DNA from: JBALVO01 sp036961445
GTDB lineage: Bacteria > Pseudomonadota > Gammaproteobacteria > Pseudomonadales > Halieaceae
DNA: 59,243 bases
NCBI GenBank assembly: GCA_036961445.1
Contig: JBALVO010000010.1
Span: 1 to 59,243, forward strand
Direction of reading: 5' to 3'
Shown here piece by piece: positions 1 to 7,597 of this stretch. The notes below the pieces were generated by a model. It was not told the origin of the DNA, did no database searches, and saw nothing but the letters and a program-made list of their open reading frames with translations. The position numbers and the translations under genes were made by a program. The number at the start of each line of letters is the position of its first letter. Position 1 is the first letter of the stretch.

Positions 1-456
1 TTTAAAGGCGCAGGTGGCCTGGTGCCCGTAGCGGTTATTTTGCTGTTATCCATGGCACTTGGCACTATAGCTTCGGCCTTGCAGGGCGGGCAGTACCTGG
101 CCAGTGTGATCGGGGGGGGTACGCCGCCCGCGTTGCTATTGCCCCTGCTGTTTTTGATTTCGGCTGCCATAGCGTTTGCTATCGGGTCCAGTTGGGGTAC
201 GTTCGCCATTATGATCCCTATTGCCCTGCCCATTGCTGTGGCATTGGGGTTTCCCTCGGCTCCATTTCTTGCCGCGGTGTTATCCGGGGCCATTTTTGGT
301 GACCACGCGTCACCGATTAGTGATACCACCATTGTGGCTTCTATGGCGGCTGCGACTGATCACATCGATCATGTGCGCACACAGTTACCCTACGCACTGC
401 TGGCCGGAGCAATTTCCACGGTGGGTTTTGTTATTATGGGCATCGTCATAGCGTAA
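1..456 (+). CDS. Na+/H+ antiporter, NhaC family (C-terminal part)
   Basis: The reading frame is open from base 1, so the 5' end lies outside the window and about 150 C-terminal residues are seen. The protein is an inner-membrane antiporter fragment with at least four hydrophobic helices. The stretch GDHASPISDTTI followed by VASMAAATDHIDHV is characteristic of NhaC-type transporters, which exchange sodium for protons; other substrates such as malate/lactate or tyrosine exchange are known in the family, so the substrate is not fixed. It ends cleanly about 80 bases before the next gene on the same strand, and no terminator is obvious between them. Confidence 0.85.
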   Translation, partial: FKGAGGLVPVAVILLLSMALGTIASALQGGQYLASVIGGGTPPALLLPLLFLISAAIAFAIGSSWGTFAIMIPIALPIAVALGFPSAPFLAAVLSGAIFGDHASPISDTTIVASMAAATDHIDHVRTQLPYALLAGAISTVGFVIMGIVIA

Positions 457-539
457 TGAACGGTTTTGATGTAATAGCGATTAATAGACGTCATTAGCGA
501 CCTAACAGCAAGCACGTGTTTATGTTCCTGGTACCCGTT

Positions 540-2204
540 ATGAAATACCGCATTTTGCTTTACAGACTTTTCCTGGGCTGCATCCTGCTGCTGGGCTCAC
601 AGATTGCCATAGCCGGGGTCGGCGCGGTTGCCATGCACAATTCTTATGCGGCTGTCGCAGCAGAGAAAGTCCTGCGCGATGGTGGCAACGCGGTGGATGC
701 TGCAATTACCGCGGCGTTTGTGTTGGCAGTAACGTCACCGGAAGCCGGCAATATCGGCGGCGGCGGATTTATGGTCAGTTACATGGATGGCGAGGCCGCA
801 TTTTTGGACTTTCGCGAGCGAGCGCCAAACAAGGCAGAGCGCGATATGTATCTGGACGAAGGTGGCAATGTGATACCTGCAGCGTCTTTGGTCGGCGGTA
901 AGGCGTCCGGAGTTCCCGGTACGGTCCAGGGCATGACGGCAGCTCATCAGCGCTATGGCAGTTTGCCGTGGAAACGCTTGTTGCAACCCGCTATTGCGCT
1001 GGCAAAAAATGGCTTTACCGTACCGCTGGCATTGGCAGAGTACGCCCAGGAAAAAATCGTAGAAGTGGCAGCAACCACCAACTTCGCTACCTACTTTAGC
1101 CACATGAAGAGGGGAGAAAATTTTAAACAGATGGAACTGGCGGCAACACTGCAGCGCATTGCCGACGATCCTGAGGATTTTTATACCGGGGTAATCGCTG
1201 GTCAAATCGCCGCCCAAATGGCCAAATCCGGTGGCTTGATAACACTGGAGGATCTCGCTGGCTATAAGGCAGTGTGGCGTCCCCCCCTGCAGGCGCAATG
1301 GCGCGGCTACACGCTATTAACGGCGCCGCCACCCAGCTCCGGCGGCTTTGCGCTTATCCAGTTATTGTACATGCATGATTTTGCCAGTGAGCATTTTCGT
1401 GGTGTCTGGCATAACTCGGCGCAATATGTGCACCTGTTGGCAGAAATAGAAAAGAGAGTGTTTGCCGATAGGGCCGAGTATCTGGGCGATCCGGATCATG
1501 TGCAGGTTCCATTGCAGAAACTGCTGGAGAAAAAATATCTTGCGCGCAGGGCCCGGGAGATAAACCCCACGGCAATTTCACCCACAGTAGAAGTACTTCC
1601 CGGACTCGAGTCTTCTGATACTACACATCTATCTGTGCTGGATGAGCACGGCAATGCGGTGTCCCTGACCTACACCTTGAACTGGGAGTTTGGCTCGGGT
1701 GTGGTGGTGGAGGGAGCCGGTTTTGTACTCAATAATGAAATGGATGACTTTAGTGCAAAACCCGGCGTCAAGAACAAGTTCGGCGTGATTGGGAATGCCA
1801 ACAATGCGATTGAGCCAGGTAGACGCATGCTATCGTCAATGACGCCCACTATTTTGCTTAAAGATGACAAGCCGGCTCTGGTGCTAGGCACCCGGGGCGG
1901 CAGCACCATATTTACCTCGGTATTTCAGGTGATACTGAACCTCTATGATTACGATATGTCGTTACAGGCTGCTGTCGACGCTACCCGATTTCACCACCAG
2001 TTACCCGATGCGTTTTTGTTGCGTCACGATGCGCGGGAAATACCCGCCAATACTCGCCGTGACCTGGAAGCAATGGGTTACTCGGTGCAAGCCAATAGTT
2101 GGGGAGACATCGGTGAGATCAATGCAATACGCATCGACGGTGATACCGTCCAGGCAGCAACCGATGTTCGCGATGCGGGCGAGGCGCGTTTAATCCAGCG
2201 CTGA
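540..2204 (+). CDS. ggt: Gamma-glutamyltransferase, secreted
   Basis: Periplasmic N-terminal-nucleophile hydrolase that cleaves or transfers the gamma-glutamyl group of glutathione and related peptides. A signal peptide (MKYRILLYRLFLGCILLLG, then QIAIAG) favours the start at 540. A GTG at 516 and an ATG at 522 would add up to eight residues, and none of the three has a clear ribosome site. The hallmark autoprocessing site DTTHLSV with the catalytic Thr lies near residue 361. It is followed by DEHGNAVSLTYTLN, the NNEMDDF stretch and the PGRRMLSSMTPT loop. Length (about 554 residues) is normal for the family. The 3' end overlaps the convergent amidohydrolase gene by 15 bases. Confidence 0.93.
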   Translation: MKYRILLYRLFLGCILLLGSQIAIAGVGAVAMHNSYAAVAAEKVLRDGGNAVDAAITAAFVLAVTSPEAGNIGGGGFMVSYMDGEAAFLDFRERAPNKAERDMYLDEGGNVIPAASLVGGKASGVPGTVQGMTAAHQRYGSLPWKRLLQPAIALAKNGFTVPLALAEYAQEKIVEVAATTNFATYFSHMKRGENFKQMELAATLQRIADDPEDFYTGVIAGQIAAQMAKSGGLITLEDLAGYKAVWRPPLQAQWRGYTLLTAPPPSSGGFALIQLLYMHDFASEHFRGVWHNSAQYVHLLAEIEKRVFADRAEYLGDPDHVQVPLQKLLEKKYLARRAREINPTAISPTVEVLPGLESSDTTHLSVLDEHGNAVSLTYTLNWEFGSGVVVEGAGFVLNNEMDDFSAKPGVKNKFGVIGNANNAIEPGRRMLSSMTPTILLKDDKPALVLGTRGGSTIFTSVFQVILNLYDYDMSLQAAVDATRFHHQLPDAFLLRHDAREIPANTRRDLEAMGYSVQANSWGDIGEINAIRIDGDTVQAATDVRDAGEARLIQR

Positions 2205-3842
2205 GTTGTAAACCTGCTTGCCGGCGACATAGGTAGCAAGTACCTTGTTTTTCCAGATGTCTGTCTCAGGCACCGAGAAATAGTCGTCTCGCACCAGAAT
2301 GAAGTCCGCGAAGTAGCCCGGCATCAACCGACCCAGTACTTTTTCCTGATGGGCGGCGTAGGCAGCACCTTCTGTGAATAGACTCAATGCGACTTCCCTG
2401 GAAAGTTTTTCCTGAGGCAGCCACCCACCCGCCGGAACATTCTGGTGATCCTGTCTCGTTACCGCTGCATGCAGGCCGTAAAAAGGATTGGGTGATTCCA
2501 CCGGGAAATCAGAGCCGCCGGCCAGGTGCGCGCCGCTAGCCAACAACTTTTTCCAGGCATAGGCGCCTGACAGGCGGGCGTCACCGAGTCTGTCCCCCGC
2601 CATATTCATGTCGCTGGTAGCGTGGGTGGGTTGTATTGAAGCGATAAAACCCCCTGACGCGACACGTGCAATGTCATCCGGTCGAAATATCTGCGCGTGC
2701 TCGATGCGATGTCTCTGACCCTTGGCATCATATTTTTTGGCCAGGCGTTCGTAGTAATCCAATACTCTGTCATTGGTTAGATCACCAATTGCATGGGTGT
2801 TCACCTGGTAGCCGACCTTCATCGCCCGGCTCATGTGGTGCTCCAATTGCTCATCGTTCAATAACAAAAGACCTTTATGACCTGGGGCGTCGCTGTAATC
2901 CTCAAACAAGGCAGCACCTCGGGAACCCAGGGCGCCATCCGCTGAAATCTTGATACTGCGGATATCCAGCATATGTGCCGGATCTATAATGGGTCCGCGT
3001 TGCAGATACTCATCATTTTTCGGGTCCAGGATAAACAGCATCGCGTAGATCCTGATTGGCATTGAATTTGATGTGTTTAATTGCTGAAACACGCGGACAA
3101 ATTGTGATCGGGTTTCGGCGTCGTGCACACCTGTCAGTCCGTAGCTGGCTAGATTCGTCATGGCCAGGTGCAAGCGCGTGGACATTTGTTCGTCGGTGGC
3201 AGCAGGGACTACTTTATTGACCAGGCTCATCGCATTGTCAATGAGGACACCGGTTGCCTTGCCCTGGGCATCGCGATAGATCTGACCACCCGCTGGATCC
3301 GGGGTGTTCTTGTTGATACCGGCCTTTTCCAAAACTGCCGAATTTACCCAAAAGGCATGGCCATCAACGCGTTTAAGCGCAATGAATTTGTCCGCTCCCA
3401 GGGCATCCAGTGATTCACGAGTGGGAAAGGCATTGCTATCCCACAGCACCTGGTTCCAGCCGCGGCCCTGAATCCAGGTTTGTTCGGGTTGTCGCTCGAT
3501 GTAGGATTTTACGCGCTGGACGGCATCAGCTTCACTATCGCTGCCGATCAGGTTTACCGACTGCAGCAACAAGCCGTGATTGTGAACGTGTCCGTGGGCG
3601 TCTGTCAGTCCTGGCAATAATGTGGCGCCCTGGCCATCTATCCTGGTATGGGCTTTACTACTCGTCATGTCACCTGCCGTCTTATACAGCCTGGTTACGC
3701 GGCCCTGATTAAATTCCAGTGCTGCAAAGCGCACCAGGTTACCGTCATTCATGGTATAGCCGGTAATGTTGTGAACCAGCGTGCTTGCCCGCGCTGCGAA
3801 AGAGAGGCTTAAAAGGCATAGGGCGATCGCGATTTTGTTCAT
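2190..3842 (-). CDS. YtcJ-like amidohydrolase (Amidohydro_3), exported
   Basis: Metal-dependent hydrolase of the amidohydrolase superfamily, 550 residues, with an N-terminal signal peptide (MNKIAIALCLLSLSFAARAS), so it should act in the periplasm. Metal-site signatures are visible: DAHGHVHNHG near residue 80, KISADGALGSRGAAL, NTHAIGDLTNDRVLDYY, RHRIEHAQIFRPDD and the late GGSDFPVESPNPF. These match the YtcJ/Amidohydro_3 group, whose members hydrolyse N-acyl, imide or amide compounds; the true substrate cannot be read from sequence. It converges on the gamma-glutamyltransferase gene with a 15-base overlap of coding ends. Confidence 0.88.
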   Translation of the reverse strand: MNKIAIALCLLSLSFAARASTLVHNITGYTMNDGNLVRFAALEFNQGRVTRLYKTAGDMTSSKAHTRIDGQGATLLPGLTDAHGHVHNHGLLLQSVNLIGSDSEADAVQRVKSYIERQPEQTWIQGRGWNQVLWDSNAFPTRESLDALGADKFIALKRVDGHAFWVNSAVLEKAGINKNTPDPAGGQIYRDAQGKATGVLIDNAMSLVNKVVPAATDEQMSTRLHLAMTNLASYGLTGVHDAETRSQFVRVFQQLNTSNSMPIRIYAMLFILDPKNDEYLQRGPIIDPAHMLDIRSIKISADGALGSRGAALFEDYSDAPGHKGLLLLNDEQLEHHMSRAMKVGYQVNTHAIGDLTNDRVLDYYERLAKKYDAKGQRHRIEHAQIFRPDDIARVASGGFIASIQPTHATSDMNMAGDRLGDARLSGAYAWKKLLASGAHLAGGSDFPVESPNPFYGLHAAVTRQDHQNVPAGGWLPQEKLSREVALSLFTEGAAYAAHQEKVLGRLMPGYFADFILVRDDYFSVPETDIWKNKVLATYVAGKQVYNSALD

Positions 3843-4211
3843 AGGTTTCTACATCCGGTTTTGATCAGAGCGCGTATAGATCGTATATAGACTTGCAATA
3901 AAATGCTTTCCTAAGCCGCGGTTTCTGCGGGAGGAGCGGGACGAGCGGAATAATATCTGTTGTTTGCGGGAGATGCGCGACTTTTTGGAAATTAACACAT
4001 GCTTTATGTAAGGTCACTCGTGTAATTATTCACACATTTATAGGGGGAACTATAAAACGGTGAAGGGTAATCTGACCGGGATTGTACCCGTAGTGGTAAA
4101 AAGCCGTAATAGGTTTACGGCACTAGGTGAGTAGGGAGCTTGGGGCGGAATACACAATAGAGACAATAGTCTATGGCCCTAATTAAAAAAAATATTTTGG
4201 GAGATTGAATA
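3843..4211. other. Intergenic region between divergent genes
   Basis: This 369-base stretch separates the amidohydrolase start from the first TonB receptor and must carry both promoters. It is AT-rich in its middle and holds two small inverted repeats: 4037-4056 (listed separately) and 4103-4121 (GCCGTAA, 5-base loop, TTACGGC). A GGGAG ribosome site at 4199-4203 serves the receptor start at 4212. No small ORF with a good ribosome site was seen. Confidence 0.6.
4037..4056. promoter_or_regulatory. Inverted repeat upstream of TonB receptor, operator-like
   Basis: Perfect 7-base arms, TTTATAG and CTATAAA, are separated by six bases (GGGGAA). The site lies about 155 bases before the receptor start. 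The geometry fits a dimeric repressor site, but no regulator is assigned and the AT-rich arms also resemble a -10 region, so this is a candidate only. Confidence 0.35.
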
Positions 4212-6716
4212 ATGAAGTCGTTTACACCAACGAAACTGGCCTTGGCCATTTCCGCGCAACTGGCCCTGACAGCCGGTATTGCGCCTGTCGCTTTTGCCCA
4301 GGATGACGCTTCTCTGGAAGAAGTGGTCGTCACGGGTACACGTCGTGCTGCGCGCTCGGTCTATGAGTCAGCTGCGCCAATTGACGTGATCAGTGGCGAA
4401 GATTTCCGCAACCAGGGCGGTAATGACATGACGGACTTGATCCGTAATGTTGTACCTTCCTATAACGTTAACGCCCAGCCCATTAGTGATGCGGCATCGG
4501 TCATTCGCCCCGCTAACATGCGTGGCCTGGCCCCTGACCACACATTGGTACTGGTCAATGGCAAGCGCCGTCATCGTGCCTCGGTGATTACCTGGTTAGG
4601 TAACGGTGTATCTGACGGTGCCCAGGGACCTGATCTCTCGCCCATCCCCGCGATTGCGCTGAAGCAGGTTGAAGTACTGCGTGACGGTGCCTCTGCACAG
4701 TACGGATCGGATGCCATCGCCGGTGTAATGAACTTCATCCTCAAAGACTCGAACGAAGGCGGTACTATTGAAGTTAAGTACGGCGAGTTCAGTGAAGACA
4801 GCGAAAGCATCTACTCAGTCGCCGGTAACATTGGTGTGCCTATCACCGATAGCGGCTTTTTCAATGCCAGCTTCGAATACAGTGAGTCCGATGATACTGA
4901 CCGCTCCGTGCAGCGAGACGACGCTGCCGGCCTGATTGCCGGTGGTAACGATGCGGTCGGGGATCCGGCGCAGATCTGGGGTAGCCCCGAGGTCAATGAC
5001 GATATCAAGACCATCTTCAACATGGGTGTTGAAATTAGCGACAGCGCAGAGATCTACGCTTTTGGTAACTACGCCTATAAAGAAGTCGACGGTGGATTCT
5101 ACTTTCGTAACCCGGACACCCGCGCTGCAGTATTCTCACCTGACGACGGTGTAACTCGCCTGGTAGGTGACATCACTGGTGATATGTCGGGTAACTGCCC
5201 GGTAGTGCCAGTCGGTGACGACCAGGCATTGCAGGGCATTATCGATAATCCCGATTGTTTTGTATTTAACGGCCAGTTCCCCGGTGGTTTTACGCCGCGC
5301 TTTGGTGCTGATGTTAAAGACGCTTCCTTGGTGCTGGGTACTCGCGGTAACCTGAACAATGGCCTTAACTATGATGTGAGCGGTAGCTTTGGTTGGAACG
5401 ACTCGGATTTTTTCATCTACAACACAGTAAACTCGTCTCTGGGCCCCAATACTCCGACGTCATTCGATCCGGGCGATTACACCCAGACGGAATACAACTT
5501 CAATATCGACTTGGGTTACGCGGTTCCGGTTAGCTTTTTTGCCTCGGACCTGAACGTTGCCGGTGGTTTTGAAATGCGCTCTGAAGAGTTTGAAATTACC
5601 GCTGGCGAGACTGCATCCTGGGACTTCGGGCCATTGGCGGATCAGGGCTTCAGTGCCGGTTCCAATGGTTTTTCCGGCTTCAGTCCAGAGATTGCTGGTG
5701 ACTGGGATAGAACCAATACCGCCTTGTACCTGGATCTTGAGGCCGACGTGACTAACCGCTGGTTGGTGGGTACCGCCGTACGTTGGGAGGATTACGACGA
5801 CTTTGGCAGCACTGTCAATGGCAAGTTCTCTACCCATTTCAGCGTGGTCGACTGGTTTGGCATTCGCGGCACGGTCAGCACGGGTTTCCGCGCGCCCACC
5901 CCGGGTCAGCAGAATGCATCCAATACCTCTACGGTGTTTGATACCACCGCTAATGAACTAATTAACGAAGGTATTATTCCCCCTAGCTCTGTCGTCGCTC
6001 AGCAACGTGGCGGTAAAGAGTTGAAGGAAGAAGAATCCACCAGTTATACCGCAGGTATGGTATTCCAGTGGGAAAACCTGGGCGTCACCATCGATTACTA
6101 CAAAATCGAAGTGGACGACCGAATTGCTGTATCACAGAAATTTGAGCTCACCGATGATGAGCGCGATGATCTGATTGATGCAGGCATTAGCGGTGCGGGC
6201 AACATCAGCACGTTTGCTTTCTTCGTGAATGATTTCGATACCACCTCTGAGGGTGTTGATGTCGTGGCTACCTACTCAGCAGAAATACTGGGTGGTAATA
6301 CAGACTTCAACCTGGCTTGGAACCACAACGAGACGACGGTAGACAGTTTTAACCCGGATCTTATTGATGACAATCGCATCAATGAGCTGGAGAACGGTCT
6401 GCCTGAAAATCGTGTGAATTTTGGTGCAACCCACATGATGGACGCCTGGCGTTTCACAGTCCGCTCCAACTGGACGGATGAGTGGTTCGACTCCGAAGAT
6501 GGCGCGACCTACGACGCCTACGCGACGCATGATATTGAAGTTGGCTACAGCTTTGATAACGGCTTGACCGTGATGGGTGGTGGTCAGAACTTCACCGATG
6601 AAACGCCTGATAAAAACGAAGGTGCTGCTGCTGGCGTAGGTAACAAGTACAGTCAGTTCGCTCCTTTGGGCTTCAACGGTGCATTCTGGTATGCCCGCGT
6701 GTCTTACGATTTCTAA
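4212..6716 (+). CDS. TonB-dependent outer-membrane receptor
   Basis: Outer-membrane active transporter of 834 residues driven by TonB. A signal peptide ends near FAQDD. The TonB-box-like segment EEVVVTGTRRAARS follows, then the plug domain with NMRGLAPDHTLVLVNGKRRH and VEVLRDGASAQYGSDAIAGV, and a long beta-barrel closing with the aromatic terminus ARVSYDF. The receptor belongs to the same subfamily as the one at 7598-10303, sharing the NGKRRH and RDGAxAQYGSDAIAGV plug motifs. The ligand is unknown. A strong terminator follows at 6745, so it is probably monocistronic. The HxlR regulator and second receptor follow on the same strand. Confidence 0.93.
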   Translation: MKSFTPTKLALAISAQLALTAGIAPVAFAQDDASLEEVVVTGTRRAARSVYESAAPIDVISGEDFRNQGGNDMTDLIRNVVPSYNVNAQPISDAASVIRPANMRGLAPDHTLVLVNGKRRHRASVITWLGNGVSDGAQGPDLSPIPAIALKQVEVLRDGASAQYGSDAIAGVMNFILKDSNEGGTIEVKYGEFSEDSESIYSVAGNIGVPITDSGFFNASFEYSESDDTDRSVQRDDAAGLIAGGNDAVGDPAQIWGSPEVNDDIKTIFNMGVEISDSAEIYAFGNYAYKEVDGGFYFRNPDTRAAVFSPDDGVTRLVGDITGDMSGNCPVVPVGDDQALQGIIDNPDCFVFNGQFPGGFTPRFGADVKDASLVLGTRGNLNNGLNYDVSGSFGWNDSDFFIYNTVNSSLGPNTPTSFDPGDYTQTEYNFNIDLGYAVPVSFFASDLNVAGGFEMRSEEFEITAGETASWDFGPLADQGFSAGSNGFSGFSPEIAGDWDRTNTALYLDLEADVTNRWLVGTAVRWEDYDDFGSTVNGKFSTHFSVVDWFGIRGTVSTGFRAPTPGQQNASNTSTVFDTTANELINEGIIPPSSVVAQQRGGKELKEEESTSYTAGMVFQWENLGVTIDYYKIEVDDRIAVSQKFELTDDERDDLIDAGISGAGNISTFAFFVNDFDTTSEGVDVVATYSAEILGGNTDFNLAWNHNETTVDSFNPDLIDDNRINELENGLPENRVNFGATHMMDAWRFTVRSNWTDEWFDSEDGATYDAYATHDIEVGYSFDNGLTVMGGGQNFTDETPDKNEGAAAGVGNKYSQFAPLGFNGAFWYARVSYDF

Positions 6717-6744
6717 TCGGGGGCTTATACAGCGGTAAAACAAA

Positions 6745-6769
6745 GGGTCTCTTCGGAGACCCTTTTTTT
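6745..6769 (+). terminator. Rho-independent terminator of the first TonB receptor gene
   Basis: A perfect 7-base-pair stem (GGGTCTC and GAGACCC) closes a TTCG tetraloop and is followed by seven T residues. It starts 28 bases after the receptor stop codon. Confidence 0.95.
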
Positions 6770-6839
6770 ATGGTGGTGGAAAGTGATAAACGCAAAATGC
6801 CTTAAACCAGTACGAGACGGTTCCAAATAGGAATGAATG

Positions 6840-6856
6840 TGGTACATTTTCTACCA
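6840..6856. promoter_or_regulatory. Palindromic operator candidate upstream of hxlR-type gene
   Basis: TGGTACATTTTCTACCA has perfect 5-base arms (TGGTA and TACCA) around a 7-base spacer. It is centred about 40 bases before the chosen start of the HxlR regulator. HxlR/DUF24 regulators are winged-helix dimers that often bind GTA-TAC-type palindromes and regulate themselves, so autoregulation is a reasonable inference. Confidence 0.45.
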
Positions 6857-6887
6857 GGCAGGCGTTGGGCCTGGGTTGGGAGAAACG

Positions 6888-7412
6888 ATGCGTTGGGACG
6901 ATATTGATAAGCAGGTCTGCTCGGTAGCCAGGGCACTGTCTGTGGTGGGCGAGCGCTGGACTATGTTGATTATGCGCGATGCTTTTCTGGGTACCCGTCG
7001 TTTCGACCAGTTCCAGAGCAATCTGGGTATCACCCGCCACCGTCTGTCAGAGCGACTGGGTAAACTGGTGGAGCAGGGGGTGCTGGTCAAGGTGCCATAC
7101 CATGACCGCCCGCTGCGTTACGAGTACCGCCTGACTCGCAAGGGCCTGGGTCTTTACCCGGTGTTAATGAGCCTGGCGCGCTGGGGCGACGACTGGATGG
7201 ACAAGGGTGAAGGCGCGCCACTGGAATACGTGCACCAGACCTGCGGCCATAAAACCCGGCCTACACTGACCTGTAGCGAATGCGGTGACCCCCTGCGTCC
7301 GGAAGAGGTCAAGCCACAGTTGGGGCCGCCGTTGCAGCAACTGGCTCCCGAACTGGAACGCCGGGGTGCGTCACTGGGCGACATTCCGCCGTTATTGCGG
7401 CGATCGCACTGA
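6888..7412 (+). CDS. HxlR-family transcriptional regulator
   Basis: Winged-helix DNA-binding protein of 174 residues. The HxlR core is clear: DKQVCSVARALSVVGERW, then FLGTRRFDQFQSNLGITRHR for the recognition region, LSERLGKLVEQGVL, and the wing YRLTRKGLGLYPVL. The start at 6888 is preceded by GGGAG; an upstream in-frame ATG at 6837 would lie on the palindrome at 6840. The C-terminus adds a small cysteine-rich tail (CGHKT and CSECGDP, four cysteines) that could bind zinc or sense thiol stress. Its position between two related TonB receptors suggests it controls at least the downstream one. Confidence 0.9.
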   Translation: MRWDDIDKQVCSVARALSVVGERWTMLIMRDAFLGTRRFDQFQSNLGITRHRLSERLGKLVEQGVLVKVPYHDRPLRYEYRLTRKGLGLYPVLMSLARWGDDWMDKGEGAPLEYVHQTCGHKTRPTLTCSECGDPLRPEEVKPQLGPPLQQLAPELERRGASLGDIPPLLRRSH

Positions 7413-7515
7413 TGGTGGCAGGTTGTCAGTGACGCACTATTCTTGGCGTAATGCTTGTATGACATAATTACCAACCGATGGGGCGTAGCAAAATACTGAT
7501 TGCGCTATGATAACA

Positions 7516-7551
7516 AGCGATACAAGAAGACTTATCCCTTCTTGTATCGCT
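7516..7551. promoter_or_regulatory. 14-bp perfect inverted repeat before second TonB receptor
   Basis: The arms AGCGATACAAGAAG (7516-7529) and CTTCTTGTATCGCT (7538-7551) pair perfectly across an 8-base loop. The site starts about 100 bases after the HxlR stop and ends 46 bases before the receptor start. A TATGAT element at 7506-7511 would place a transcript start right at its left edge. It could therefore be an operator over the start site or a 5'-terminal mRNA stem-loop. No T-run follows, so it is a poor terminator. Confidence 0.55.
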
Positions 7552-7597
7552 GCCTATATAACTATAAATTGATAAAAAAATAATGAAGGACACCCGC

